From Amoeboaphelidium protococcarum (lineage: Eukaryota; Aphelidiomycota; Aphelidea), in contig JALECJ010000257.1 of assembly GCA_023515745.1 (NCBI GenBank), positions 436,687 to 500,686 on the forward strand: a stretch of 64,000 bases of DNA. Direction: 5' to 3'. Both the position numbers and the translations under genes were made by a program. Below the pieces are notes generated by a model, which worked only from the letters and a program-made list of their open reading frames with translations, searched no databases and was not told where the DNA came from. Shown in pieces: positions 35,501 to 48,487 of the stretch; the stretch's first letter is position 1, and every line of letters starts with the position of its first letter.

Positions 35501-36749
35501 AATCAGTTTGAACCTCGGCATTTTAACCAGCCACAGGATCAACTTCGGTGAAAGCATCAATCAGAGTAAGACCTTCGTATTAAACTTCCGCATCAACAGC
35601 TTTGGACTCAGAGGACTTGCTCTGTTAAGATGGCGCCAACTCAGATTCCAATTGAACAATTTTTGCCTACAATTGCTTAATTTAATCATTATCAATAGAC
35701 GTTAGGCGCTTGATATCATCAGGAGGCGAAGATTCTGATGGAGTCTGCAGCCGATCTAAGATCATTTCCAACTAATCAAGACGCTACTTAAGCGCGTCAT
35801 TCTCATCAGACAATGATTATATCTTGGATTTGGACTATTTCTGGCTTGATAGTAAATTATCGCGCTCTTCTGTCACCGCCTAGAGCTAAGGATCAACATT
35901 GTCTTTGGACACCATCTACTACTATAACTGGTATTAAGCCGCATACAGCTCTCGCTCCAAATTCTCAGCAAGAGCATTAGCAGTGAAAAACTTCACCTCC
36001 AAATCACGAATTTCCTTAAAGTAACTTTATGAAGAAGCGGATAGCTTGTCTCTATCTTCAGTGATTTACTTGAGCTCCAAAGATAGTCGCTTAATTTCAG
36101 CATTCTTATCCGAGGCTTCCTCAGTTAACGCGTCCACTTTTCGTTACAACTCAAACACTTCTAAATTTGCGCCGTCCGTCTGCTTCTGATCGACAGACGA
36201 CTGCTTCTCCAGCTACTAAAGCGCCATTTAATGCTTCTCTTACGCCAATTAGTCAAGCTATCGACTAAGCATTCTGCTGTTATCAGTTTCCATTTTCAGC
36301 GCCTTTTCGCTCTCAAGCTTCTCTTAAATTGCCGCGTTATTCATGTCATCTAATCGATTAGCAGAGTGGGTCTCATCAACAGCATTACCATTCTTATGAG
36401 GAGGCGGTGTGAGTCGATTGATATCTGTAGAATAAGACTCAAGATTACCAATCACTTAATCAAGCTTCAGAGCACTGTTGGATAACTTACGCGGACTCTA
36501 TCTCGGCAAGGTGTCCTCATAAAGATTAACGCCTCCATTTTCCAATGTATCTCCAGCGAATTACTTTTACAGCAGAGCTTTATTGCTTTAAGTTATAGGC
36601 GATGCCATTGTTTCAAAGGCCCAATCTTTGGTCGCTTCTCTGGCGGATTCGTCACCACCAGGAGATCGCAGAGGTGATAAAAGAATCTTACGCCTACGAG
36701 GTGGTGCGCTGGGTTTTTATTTCTGTTACTACTATTACTATAAAGTCAT
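32546..36749 (-). CDS. Long coiled-coil protein
   Basis: Exons 34788-36749, 33981-34133 and 32546-33907 give 1158 residues; all splice phases are 0. Introns are 73 nt (33908-33980, GTAAAA..GTAG) and 654 nt (34134-34787, GTAACT..CTCAG). The protein starts with a Gln run (TAG TAA TAG TAG TAA CAG) and a Pro/Arg/Ser-rich head ('KPSAPPRRRKILLSPLRSPG'), and then is almost continuous heptad coiled coil ('DKLSDAVKKSDNLL', 'IIQSLNRELKTLNTEMESLI'). Such proteins act at centrosomes, Golgi tethers or spindle poles; without a recognised end domain I cannot choose. Nearly a tenth of its residues are TAR-coded Gln. Confidence 0.75.
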
Positions 36750-37077
36750 TTAGTATTATAATTCAATGCGTTTTTTATTGATCGAATGATAAAGACCAGC
36801 GGTTTGAGTGTACAAGAAGAAAATCAAGTCCTTTAGGATCACTGGACGCAGTCAGTGCTGACATTGTTGTAACACGACATTGGCATTGCTGATTGGTCAT
36901 ATCTAATCACGCGTAAGATCAAAGCAAATGGGGCTATAACCGCGCAACCAGTCATTTAATCGGGACAATAATGTTTAAAAGTAGCATCATATCGTTTTCA
37001 AAATCGCATTATGATTGTTTCCATTTCGATCCTCACTTTTTTAACCAACAAAACAATATCGAAGTCGACTAACTAAC
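36750..37077. other. Divergent promoter region, no gene seen
   Basis: Spacer of 328 bp between the divergent coiled-coil gene and AMMECR1. It should contain both promoters. I see no further gene or repeat. Confidence 0.4.
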
Positions 37078-37725
37078 ATGGATCTAGATCATCATCATTG
37101 TTATCTGTGTTTTGTCACTTTGGAACATCATTTGGCGACTAAAAATTTAGGATCGAACCATAAGGAAGCGTCTGTATGTACACAGCTGTTGGACAAATTG
37201 TCTGCAGTGTTACCAGCTAAAGACTAGCTTTATCCGCTGTTTGTAACTTGGAAAGTGACCGAGGATCATAGATTGCGCGGTTGTATCGGTACATTCCAAG
37301 CTACTGCTCCTCTATAGTAGCTACTGCCAGAATATGCGCTTATTGCCGCAATGCAAGATTCTAGATTTTATCCAATTAGGAGAGGGGAGCTTAATGATCT
37401 ACACGTCACTGTGTCGTTGTTGTATAATTTTGAAACAGTCGATCAGTGGGACGATTGGGAGGTGGGCACTCACGGCATACGAGTAAGGTTTAAGAAAAGA
37501 TACTCTGCCACCTTCTTGCCTGAAGTTGCACATGAGCAAGGATGGACAAAGAGGTAGACTATTGAGAGAGCGATAGAGAAGGCTGGTTACAACGGTGCGA
37601 TTCCGGAAGAGATATTCACATCCGGATCTTCACTGGTACAAGTAGAGCGGTATTAGAGCCGTACTAAAAGTGTGTCTTACCAGGAATATATGGCATGGAA
37701 ATCTAACCATTAAATTGAAAATTGA
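37078..37725 (+). CDS. AMMECR1: AMMECR1-family protein
   Basis: An intronless 215-residue protein. The family signature is exact in 'RLRGCIGTFQA' (LRGCIGTF), with 'EYALIAAMQDSRFYPIRRGE', 'DDWEVGTHGIRVRF', 'SATFLPEVAHEQGWTKRQTI' and the Cys near the N-terminus ('HCYLCFVTLEHHL'). AMMECR1 is conserved from archaea to humans; a catalytic role has been suggested but its reaction is not established. Length matches the catalytic-core size of the family. TAG at the 'TKR(TAG)T' position is Gln. Confidence 0.93.
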
Positions 37726-37849
37726 TTTCGAAATACTATAATGATTTTACTGTTGCTTTAGGTTTTAAACTAGGAATTTCCCATCTCTTTCTCCTCACTT
37801 ACTGTATCTGACTCTTGCAGAAATTTGCAAGTGCGTATAATATCGCGGT

Positions 37850-38356
37850 ATGATTTAATTATTAATTACCATTATATTCTTGCTGGTTGGCATAGCGCTA
37901 ATCTTGCACTCTGGCTACTCTGCGGCTGAAAGTAAGTTGATTAATTGTTTTGATTACTCCGATTCATATAGTGTTTGATGTGTATATGTAGATGTCGCGT
38001 TTATGAAGGCTCATCCTGACAAAAACTGGAGCAATGGGAACGTCGATTACGGGGCATTAGCAATTCTTTTCAATGCTCTAGGTGTACAGCTTCCCGCTGA
38101 TGTTTTGGTGGAACTTATGCTAGGCGCTTTATTCAGCTTGAGTGGAATCATGTCGTATGTTACTCTCAAATATCCTATTAAGACCATAGCTTATGTAGAT
38201 CATACATCCAAGAATGAAAAGTACGCTCATATTTTACATTTATCTATACGCAAGAATGTTTAATCTATTCTAATGTAGGTTAATTCTTGCTGGACTCATG
38301 AAGTAATCAATTTGAATTCGAGTAAATTATAAATTGTTCAAATTCACTACAATTGA
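37850..38356 (+). CDS. EMC5: ER membrane complex subunit 5-like
   Basis: Exons 37850-37931 and 37992-38356, intron 60 nt (GTAAGT..TGTAG), 148 residues. The pattern fits EMC5/MMGT: N-terminal membrane helix 'LLITIIFLLVGIALILHSGY' followed by 'SAAE', a second helix 'VELMLGALFSLSGIMSYV' preceded by 'LPADVLVEL', and a cytosolic tail. EMC5 is a core transmembrane part of the ER insertase for tail-anchored and multi-pass proteins. The frame runs on through TAA and TAG codons past 'SIRKNV' to TGA at 38354. Similarity is short, so the assignment is good but not certain. Confidence 0.7.
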
Positions 38357-38416
38357 TCTTCTTTATTTCCATTTTGATCGCCCTCTCTCTCTCTCTGTTG
38401 GTGTGTATCTTACAAT

Positions 38417-39664
38417 ATGAAAGCGAAATATTTCGTTGAATATCAGACCTAATCTAATTTTAAGCAGAAAAATGGCCTTAAAGTAATAGATAACGATTTA
38501 AAGTAGGATTAATTTATGAAAGAGCATGTACAGAAGCGTGTGCCTTGTGTGTTGAACAGCAGCGACGCGTCAAAGCTTACCAAGAGGGCGGCAAAGTTCA
38601 TCACTGGAAATGACTGTGAGCTGAGGCGCGTCAAAGTAGCCATAGAGTCGAAGCAATGTAATTAAGGCACTTTCGGCACGTCGAGTTAGAAATAGATTAT
38701 TGAGTTTGGCGATTTTATCTAGCTTATTCGGAAGAAGGACACTGAGACAGACTACTATTTGAGCACGCAATATGGTATAGATTAAAAGTGTGCAATCAGC
38801 TCTGTATTAATGCAGCGCGATGTTATCCCTAAAGTACCAGCACTAGTTGACGCGTCTCAATGTCAGATGTTTGATGTCAACTTGTGGATGGGATCCGCGG
38901 AGGCTTCATCGCGTTTGCATTTTGATTATCATGATAACCTGTACTACCTTTGTGAAGGAGAGAAGCAGTTTATTCTATTCCCGCCATCATGTGCTCCTAA
39001 TCTCTATCTAAATACTGACGAGCATGGAATTGATCAAGTTCTAGTTGATTGCGACGGATTCATTGAATTTAGCACAGAGTCGCAGAGAAAACGAAGTTAT
39101 AGATCCAGCGATGAGGAGGATAATTATGGAAGTGGTAGTGAAGAAGAGTAGGATAGCATCATTGCAACTGGTAAGCGACAGAGAGTTGATAGTGCGGAGG
39201 GGTTCGACTCGGAAATTGATTCAATCGACTGGAATGGTCGAGATGATTTTGATGAAGAGATTATGCTCTCTGGAAATTCTAATTATGGAGATGATAGTGA
39301 TAGTAATAGTGACAGTGAAGCTGCTAGTACTATCTTATCGGATAATGTAGAGAGTGATGCTCTTAATAGCAAATCAAAATCTGAAAAGGATCCTCCGTCT
39401 TTCAGTCGCATTCCGGTGGACGTCTTGCATAGTTATGTACAATCTAAAGGTTTGAAACTTGATCTACAGGACAGGAGCAAGAGCGGTGCCAGTCTGAATG
39501 ATTTTCCTCTATTGCGCAAATGTGATCCCACAGTTGTCACTCTTAAAGCCGGTCAGTGTCTATTTCTACCTGCTGGATGGTTCCACGAAGTCTCTTCTCG
39601 ATGTGTCTCTAAAAGCAACTTTCATCTCGCTATCAATTATTGGTTTAATCTGAAATAGAAATGA
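38417..39664 (+). CDS. JmjC/cupin-8 dioxygenase-like protein with acidic insert
   Basis: An intronless 415-residue protein. The 2-oxoglutarate/Fe(II) fold is shown by the metal-binding 'SRLHFDYHDNLYYLCEGEKQ' (His-x-Asp) at about residues 170-190 and the distal His in 'GQCLFLPAGWFHEVSS' at about 390; 'FILFPPSCAPNLYL' is typical of cupin-8/JMJD5-JMJD7-type enzymes. Between these lies an unusual acidic, Ser-rich insert of about 120 residues ('SSDEEDNYGSGSEEE', 'DDSDSNSDSEA'). Such enzymes hydroxylate protein or RNA substrates, fewer demethylate histones. Substrate is unknown here. Confidence 0.8.
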
Positions 39665-39830
39665 CAGTGTTATAAGTTTACACTTGATTTACTGTATTAT
39701 TTATTTTAGCTTCCGTGGCGTAATCAGCGGTTCCATTTAGTAAGGCCTTGAAGTAAAAGAATACCATGTTAGTATTCACCTTTTCTCTAATAGTTTGACG
39801 CGCCATAACAATCAATTGGCTTTATCTCGC

Positions 39831-40210
39831 ATGGACGCGTTCTTTAATAGGCGCGTTATACTGTATAGTAGTCATTGCTATGTTTCAAGAGCTAACACAG
39901 TTTGTCACATATTAAGAGGCGAGTGCCTGGAACAAGTTCACGATTGGATTGGCATTATGATTTGGAAGCTCAGCTATAATCATTGTTAGACGAACGTCAT
40001 CAGTTCGAACAAAACTAATGGGCTGCCGCTAAATAGCTGGACGCGAGTATTGAAAAGTCCCACTTGGCTGATAATCTTTTAATTAGTAAACTCGATAGAA
40101 TATCCATTAAAGTGTGGCCAGGTGAAGTCTTCGCTCTGTTATCATAATTTAATGCCTTTCCTCAATACACTAATATTATAATTCGTTCTTTCACCCACTT
40201 AATATCTTGA
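39831..40210 (+). CDS. Small predicted coiled-coil protein
   Basis: Exons 39831-39854 and 39917-40210, intron 62 nt (GTTATA..ATTAAG with a GCTAACAC branch-like site), 105 residues. The body is strongly helical: 'RLDWHYDLEAQLQSLLDERH', 'QFEQNQWAAAKQLDASIEKS'. The donor is not ideal and the first exon is short, so the start is uncertain. The family is not recognised; the size and coiled coil recall kinetochore, BLOC or dynactin small subunits, but this is only an impression. Confidence 0.4.
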
Positions 40211-40391
40211 CTATTTTCTGTATCATTCCACCATATCATCGCGCTTACAATTCTTCAGTGGTTTGGAAGAGTTAACGATCGGGCGCGTGTCTCCTTCTCC
40301 GTCAGCTTTGGTCTTTTTTTCTTTCAAAACTGAATTCACTTTCCCTTAAATTGCCCATTGCAGGTACGTCTACTAAAATTAAATAATTGGC

Positions 40392-43300
40392 ATGAAGAAG
40401 GTGTTTATTGTTTCAGCGTTAAATTAGATTCTTGCATAGAAGAAGGCTGTCTCTCAGTACTCTTAGAATGTGCAGTCTGTTTTGAAGGCGTTTGAGCCAA
40501 AGGATGCTGAGAACGATGTTAACATTTTGCATCAACTGGCGGAGGTGGTTATTGAGCTGGTTAGTAGTAAGAATCCTCAGTTGGTATTGTACTCTTTGGA
40601 TTTACTTAGTAAAATGCTGCAGTATGATGCAGAACACTATGAGAAGTTTAGTACCAAGTTTTTGGAGGTTATTGAATTGGCATCCACCCTGAATGACGAG
40701 AAGATCCAACTGCAGATCTTTAAATGTATCCAATCTGGTGCTGCTTAGTGGCATGAGCATACATTGCTGAAAGCCGTTCGTATCATTTATAATTTCTACT
40801 TGCTAACTGGAAGTAATTCTCATGCTGGTGGTGTGGCTCAGTCCACTATAAGTTAAATCATTCAGAATGTTTTTGGCAGGATTGAAATACCGGAGCAGTA
40901 CAAGGGTGATTATACATCATTCTTGAAGAATTAGAATAGATCTGAATTCGAGGAGGTCATCAAAGGTGCCAAGTAAAAATAGCAATAATAATAGCAGTCT
41001 CCACCAGAGAACATTGATAATCCTGATAAAGACGATCAAGTTGCTATTAGTTAGAGCAATGGTGATCATGCCATTAATAATGACAATGCTCTATCTAGTC
41101 ATGTTGATGAATTGTAGCAGTCAAATGTTCATAGTCCATAGAGTGAAGGTAGTTAAGCCGAGCCAGCTACTGCCGATTCAATGTAATCTGTTCCTCTTGG
41201 TGATGATGGATCCAATTTAGACTAGAATGACGCTCGCGCTGTTGCATCTGGCCTAGTGAATGATATAGTGGACCGTACTGTCGATCCTCCTAAAGATACT
41301 GAGGATGATAAGAAGCCGATTTAGTCAGAAGAACAGTAAAAGAGTTTGGATCAGGATAATAAAGTAGCGAAAGTTTAGTAGCAGCCTGCTAAATTGTCTC
41401 CTAATAGTTCAATTGCAAATAAAGATGATTAAATATAAGTGGTCATAGACGTGGAGGTTGAGGTTAGTTAGCAGATGATGGTTTATTTGGAGGATGCACT
41501 GTTGTTGTTTAGAGCGCTATGTCGCCTTTCTATGAAGACTTTGCCGGAGGAGAAGAATGACAGATAGTCGAAAGACAACTTTATGATTGCTTTAAAATCA
41601 AAGATTTTAGCTTTGGAATTGTTGAACGTTATCGTATCTGACCATTTTAATGTCATATCGTCTGTAATTCCCATTAAAGTTCTGGATGAAAGTGGCAAGG
41701 ATGGTGAGATGGTAAACGACTCGACGGGTGCTACTGGCGTTGGGAAAGACAAGGCAAGTAGTACGTCGTTCGTTGAGTCGGTCAGGTAGTTCCTATGCGT
41801 GAGTTTGATAAGAAATGCTACCAGTCTGGTATCGGATGTTCTTGATCGATCTTTGGATATCTTTGTATAAATAGTCAAGGGAATGCGCCATCATTTGAAG
41901 AAGGAGATTGAGCTGTTCATGTATGAAATTGTCATTGGCCTACTGGACAATAACTAGTCTCTTGCCGGTGTAAAGAGCGGGTCATTTACAATCACGTACC
42001 ACCAGAAACTTGCATTGATCAAACATATCACTCTGCTGTTTTAAGATGCTAGAGTCCTCGTGGATATGTTTGTGAATTATGATTGTGATCCTGATGCTCT
42101 GGATAACATTATCGAGCGTCTAGTCACCTATTTGAGTAAGCTGATTGGCAGAAGTGATTTGAAGCTGATTTTACCATAGAGTGGAACGGAGAAGGGAAAT
42201 GGTGTATTGACCAAGGATACTATTAGTTCTCTAGTTGGAGTTGGGAATATCGATGTCGGTCGGTTCAGTGTCCGTCAATCCAGTAAGGGAAACATATTGC
42301 AGGGTCGAGCTAGAGCTGGTTCTAATGCTTCTGCAGTCAGTAGCTCCAATGTACCTTCTACTTATTAGTCAGCTTCTGCATCGAACAATGCTCAGACATT
42401 ATCTTCTGGGTTCAAGCAACAATAGTCTATTCTGACGTAACTTGGAGTTCTGGGATAGGAACGTGAGAATAGTATCAAGTTTAGAGCTTTGGAATGTCTG
42501 GCTACGATTCTGGACAGTTTATTGTTGTGGAGTAGAGGTGCCTTTGAGCAGTAGTCTGTGAATGCTTTGAATATGGCTGATAATGTGGAGAATGCCGTAA
42601 GTCCAGTGACATCTACTAACCAAGGGAATGGATTCAACGTTGGAGAAAGTTAAGGAGCAGGTGGAGTTTAATTATAGCAGTAATAGTCAGTTAAGGGGGA
42701 GGATGATTTTAATAGATTTGAGGCTGCAAAGCACTAAAAATAAGCAATCAGGGAAGGTGTTTAGTTGTTTAATTGGAAATACAAGAAGGGGTTGCAGTTC
42801 TTGATTGCTAATAATGTCATTTAAAGTAATCCTCCGTCTATAGCTTAGTTCCTACTTAGAACTCCTGGTCTCAACAAGAAAGTTATTGGTGAGTATCTGG
42901 GTGAGGGTGAGGAGTTTAATATCTCAGTTATGCATGCGTTTGTGGATGAACTCCAGTTTGATAAGTTGTCCTTTGTGGAAGCTTTAAGACTGTTCTTGTA
43001 AAAGTTCCGTCTGCCTGGTGAAGCTCAAAAGATTGATAGATTTATGCTCAAGTTTGCGGAGAGATTTCACTTACAGAATCCGGGTGTATTTTTAAATGCA
43101 GACACAGCGTATGTACTGGCGTATAGTGTTGTAATGTTGAATACAGATTAGCATAATCCGCAAATTAAGAAGAGGATGACCAGGGAAGAGTTCATTAAGA
43201 ATAATAGGGGTATCAGTGACGGTAAGGATTTGGACCCACAATTTCTTAGTTCTATATTCGATGAAATATCCCAGAATGAGATCAAGATGAAGGATGAAGA

Positions 43301-46300
43301 AGGACTAGCAACATTGAAGAAAGCTAGTTCGGCTGATTTTGAGAGCCTTAGCAGTAGGTAGAAGAGGGAGGCCATTATGAGAATCAGATAGGATATTTCT
43401 AATAAATCTGATGCTGCTGTAAGAGGCTTTGTGGATAAAGCCAAGAAGACTGGTACTTCTTCTCCTTTCTACAGTGCTAGGCATACAGAGCATGCCAAGG
43501 GAATGATGGAATCGTTCTGGATACCGATTTTGGCGGGAATATCAGCGTCACTTTAAGAATGTGATATGAACGATCTGTAAACTAGTCAGCTGGCCCTGAT
43601 CGCTTTCAAGTCTGCAATCTGTATCTGTTGCAATTTTAGCCCAGATTTGGCCCTGTCAAGAAATGCTTTTGTATCCACACTGACAAAGTATGCGTACGTT
43701 AGTCATCCAACAGAGTTTCTGAGTAAAGCCAAGAGTGTGTTATGCATCAGTTGTCTCCTGGATTGTGGTTATATATGTGGCGATGGTTTAGGCGAGTCGT
43801 GGGGTGATGTGTTGAGATGTGCCAGTAATTTAGAGCGTGTCGTTGGTAGAGGAAATGATCCGGCTCATTCTATGATCTTGGGAGTGGGTGTTAACATTGT
43901 TAACTCTTCTTCAGATGGTAGTACTAGTTCGAAGCATACTGATATGCATCGGAAGTAGAGAGATGCACACAATGAGGAGATGGACCGCCAGATGTCCGCA
44001 CAGGATAAGATTATCATTGAGTCAACTGCGTAGGCTCTTCTAGTGCAAGTTGATCGTATCTATACATCGAGTGTGAGACTGAATGGTTCATCTATTGTGG
44101 AGTTTGTGCGATATTTGAGTTAAGTCTCTATGGAAGAGATTCAGTAATCCACATCATCATCTACTCTGACTACAGTGCCGAGAATGTATAGTCTTACCAA
44201 GTTGGTGGAGATTAGTTATTACAACATGAATCGTATTAGATTGGAGTGGTCCAATATCTGGACAATACTGGGTGACCACTTTAATGTAGTTGGCTGTCAT
44301 GCTAACCAGCACGTTGCCTTCTTCAGTGTTGACTCTCTGCGCTAGTTGTCGATGAAGTTTCTGGAGAAGGATGAACTTGTCAACTTTAAGTTTCAAAAGG
44401 ATTTCATGAAGCCCTTTGAGTATATTCTAATGAAGAATCAGAGTATGGTGATTAAAGATATGGTGCTTCGCTGTGTTCATTAGATCATACAGGCAAAGGC
44501 GGTCAGCATCAAGTCTGGTTGGAAAACGTTATTATCGGTTCTTAAAACCGCGGCCAAGGAGCCTCAAGAAGCAATTGTGAATTTGGCATTTGATTCGTGC
44601 AAGTTCATCTTTAATGGTAAATTTATGGAGTCGCTGGTGCAGAACAATGCTTTTGAGGATTTCGTCAGCTGTCTGGTTGAGTTTGGACGTAATGGCGTGA
44701 GTAATAAGATCAGCCTTCTCTCCGTGGACATGTTGAACCAAACAGTGAGTAAGGTGATGGTGGTTATTGAGCAAATTAAAAAGGGCAAAAAGACTTTGGA
44801 CATTGTGGTCGCATAATCTGCCGCTTCAACAGAGGCTGATTCTGCCCAGCTATAGTAGCCAGCAACTTCATAATCAATTCAGAATGTGAACAAATCAGCC
44901 ACGACTAATGATGATCCAATTATGCGCTTGTGGTTCCCCATCTACTTTGGATTCTATGAAATGATTATGACTTGTGAGTTGGAGAGTAGAACTAAGGCGT
45001 TAAAGTATTTATTTGACACTTTGAAGGAACACTCTGCAGAGTATACGCCGGAATTTTGGGATGTTCTGTCTAGAGGCGTGTTGTTTCCCATTTTTGATGA
45101 TCTTAAGCTGACTAGGAGTGAGAAACGGAAGTTTGAGAACAGAGAAGATATGACCGTATGGCTTAATACCACTCTGATCCAAGCGCTGAGATAGTTTGTT
45201 GATCTAGTGTCATTCAGCTTTGCCAGTCTAGAAAGTATGATGTTGGACGGAGTGTTGGATCTCATTAGAGTGTGTTTCGGTGTGCCGCAGGAGAATGAGA
45301 CTCTGGCCAAGATTGGAAGTTCGTGTCTGCAGCAGCTTATCGAATCTAATGTAGACAAGTTGACAACAAAGCATTGGGACAAGATTATTGACACTGTAGT
45401 GTTTTTGTTTGAATCCACCACGGCGTCAAAGTTATTTGAACCGGATTTCTAGCAGGAGGTATTTGCTCGGGCAGAGAAGAAATCTGGTGATTAGCACTAA
45501 TCCTAACAGTAGTAATAGAAGCATTCTAGAACTGTGTCGGTTGTCTCTGAATAGAGTCTGGACTCTCCACATAGTGCGAAATAGCAGTCAACGGAGTCTT
45601 AGTAATAGTAATAGTAGGACTTAGAGCAGTAGTCGTAACATCCAGAATAGAGTTCAAATGACGTGTAAGATTCAGACTAGGTGTCTCATAGAAAGAGTCG
45701 CCACATAAAGAAGGACTTTCAGCAGATCATTATAAAGAGTGTCCTGCAGCTGTTGGTTATACAGACTGTGAGTGATTTGCTATCTGTGTCTAATTCCGTT
45801 CCAGTGTATAAGTATCTAGATGGGCAACATCTCTCTCGTGTTCTAAAGTGTCTTCAGGAGAGCTATGAGTTTGCCAATAGATTCAATGGCGAAATGTAGT
45901 TCCGCGTGGCTCTGTATAAGATTGGCTTTATGAACTAGTTGCCTAACCTTTTGAAGTAGGAGACCACCGCTATCAGTTGTTTATTGACTAGTGTATTTCG
46001 CATATATAATGGGGTTCATGGATTATCAGCTGATACCAGCAAGTCTTAAGGAGCTGATGGGGTAATTAAAGACCCTGAAATGGTGCAGTACGCGGAAGAG
46101 TCTATTTGCAAGTATTCAGTGGCAGTGTTGACACATTTCAATTCACTTGAGCCTCAAGTTAAGTAGAGAAATATTTAGACTTGGACTCCAGTTGTTGTCA
46201 AGATTCTGGAAGGACATTGCGCCATGTCCGACGCAAAGTACAAGTCAAACATTCCCTTGATTTACAAGCTAGTGTTGGAAGTAATATCAAAGCATGATCT

Positions 46301-46412
46301 GGCACAAGATTTGAGACGGGCTGTTTTTGAATGTCTGGTCAGAGTGGATCAAGTATTTGGTATTTCCAGCTCTGTCACTTCTAGCCTCAATGGACTACCA
46401 TAATAATAATGA
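40392..46412 (+). CDS. SEC7: Sec7/BIG-type ARF guanine-nucleotide exchange factor
   Basis: An uninterrupted frame of 2007 codons (2006 residues) from ATG 40392 to TGA 46410. The catalytic Sec7 domain is at about residues 790-975: '[18 protein letters not shown]', '[20 protein letters not shown]' with the catalytic glutamate finger, '[20 protein letters not shown]' and '[19 protein letters not shown]'. The N-terminal DCB/HUS region and C-terminal HDS helical repeats have the BIG/Sec7p order, including '[21 protein letters not shown]'. It activates Arf1 at the trans-Golgi for vesicle budding. A Gln-rich, TAR-dense linker follows the DCB domain. A 60-nt intron (GTACGT..TTTCAG ending ~40416) could add a 5' exon and change the N-terminus. 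Confidence 0.93.
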
Positions 46413-46534
46413 GTTGAAACTGAATGAATATGAATAAATTATCATAATAGGGAATTTACACTGTTTTTGGTCTTTCACAATATCCCAAAATACACTAATA
46501 GATGTTGATATACACGCAGTATATTACCATAAAA

Positions 46535-48272
46535 TCAATCCAGAGATCTTTCAACGACATTTGATGGAAACATACCAAAAGATTTCTTACTTCCAATTGA
46601 GAGCTCTCCATACAGCCAACTAGGTTCCGGTTGTCCCATTACGGTCACATACTAGCCAGCATCCAAATTTAATTCATCAGAATTAACTGCATCATAGTTG
46701 TACAAAACTTTAGCTTTCCACGGCTGACCACTGACCTTGCTGCGGTCCAATACATTCTACGCACCTTTCTTATCGACGCCATTACCATTTACACTAGGCG
46801 TTAAGCTGGGAGCAGTAGGCTGTGGAACAAAATCAGAATCAAAGGGATTGTATGACATACCTGAAGCAGGACTGGCGACACTTGCCGGCTGCTACTTGAC
46901 ACTATCTATCACCACCGACGAAGAAGCAGCAGCAGTGGGAATAGATGGCGATTCCTCCTCCATAAATGGATTGAAAGCATGCGTCTGAGCTATTGATGAA
47001 GCATTGACAGCCACTTTGTTCATCGGGGATGCAGTACTACTCGCAGGTGTAAACTGCTGATTAAGAGACAGATCACTGAAATTTTGAACATCCTCCTTGA
47101 AAGGATTAAAAGAATTCTACTTACTCATACCAAGAGTGTCCACCGCATTAACATGCGACTGCGCTCCATTCACTTGACTTTGACCAAAATTACCGGAAGC
47201 CACTCTAGATTGTTATTACGACTTTCCAACACCGGAAGATGGTTACAGCGATGACGCGGGAGTTCCCATTTTAGCCGGTGTGGTATTCTGACCATAAGCG
47301 CGAAACTCTGGAGCAGGAGGGATGGTATCACCAGTTCTCTTGCTTTTAACATATAAAGCTATATCATAGCTGATATTACACTTTTCCAATACTTTACGCA
47401 TATTCTCACATGACGCATCATCGTTCACACTGACTTGAGAGTAGGCGTTAGAGTACGTCCACAGACATCCTCGCAAGAAATCCACTCTCTACTCTTCCAG
47501 TTGTTGAAACTCTTCACACGCACCAAAGAAGTCTTTAATCCAGGTGGTATGAATATCACGCATCTTATCACATGCCTGAGCGTACTCCTACTCTGCTTAT
47601 CTGGCCGCAAGCTAAGCTTTACTAATCTTCTGATCCAACTTATCAGCCTCTTTCGCCGTTGCCGTATTCCTCTACTTTTACAAAGCTTCCAATTCGGCAC
47701 TCCTCTATCTGTACTTCTCCTCGCACTTGCTCAGTATAGAGTGCTATGAATTCTTAGCCTTCAGAGCCTTCTCCACCACAGCCTACTGCTCCTTCCTAAC
47801 ATCCCTCTACTGATCAGTGAATGCCTCCAGTGGTTTCAGACACTTTGCCTTCAGCTCGTCGGCCAGGCTCGTTCTGTTTCGGGCGTGAACTTCCATTTCG
47901 TTTTTGAACGATTCCAACGCATTGCTGAGGGACGAGATTCCGTACGGATTCGTGTCCTGATGGTCTTGCTTGATGAGGTCCGTCATCACCTGTGACTTGG
48001 CAATCTTGCCCAACTTCTTTGAATACTCCTCCTCCAAATCTATTCTCTGCGAAATCATAAACTAGAGTTCTTAACACACATGCTCTACATTTGAAAATTT
48101 GTTGTTATCGTTGAAGTTTATGATGTAATAATAAACAGTTTTAGTAAACACACTTACTTGCCAGTTTCATCCGCTCCAGCAGAGTATCGTAACCTTTATT
48201 GTAGTCTTCTCCCCAAAAAGACTCATTGAACCTAGGTACATCTGCCTATGATACACTCTAATCAGATGGCAT
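46535..48272 (-). CDS. F-BAR and SH3 protein (syndapin/PACSIN-like) with NPF motifs
   Basis: Exons 48158-48272 and 46535-48084, intron 73 nt (GTAAGT..TGTAG), 554 residues. The FCH/F-BAR start reads 'RFNESFWGEDYNKGYDTLLE' then, across the intron, 'RMKLAKHVCQELQFMISQRI' and 'DLEEEYSKKLGKIAKSQ'. A C-terminal SH3 domain is plain: 'AKVLYNYDAVNSDELNLDAG' and 'GMFPSNVVE'. The linker has three Asn-Pro-Phe motifs ('SFNPFKED', 'AFNPFMEE', 'SYNPFDSD'), which bind EH domains of endocytic proteins. Together these suggest a curved-membrane adaptor in endocytosis that recruits actin or dynamin regulators through SH3. Confidence 0.9.
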
Positions 48273-48487
48273 ATCTCTCCTTGTTTATCCTATCTATACA
48301 GTCTGCAATGAGTATCTGAGAAATGAAAGTGATGATGATGATAAAAGTTCCGGGGCGGTTTGAAACAAAGAACAAACTGCTGCGAAACTTCAAACTTCGC
48401 TGAGAATGAACGATCGCCCAACAGCGCCTGATTGGGTAAAGTAGAAAATTGCATAAAGAAGATCATGGCGCTAAATGTGTAAGAACA

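Noticed and set aside
35328-35705. Plus-strand 125-codon frame rich in Leu
   Set aside because: Antisense to the coiled-coil gene; Leu-rich composition follows from Gln/Lys/Glu codons on the other strand.
45409-45624. Separate small ORF within the Sec7 gene
   Set aside because: It is an alternative frame inside the continuous Sec7 coding region, which stays open through the same stretch.
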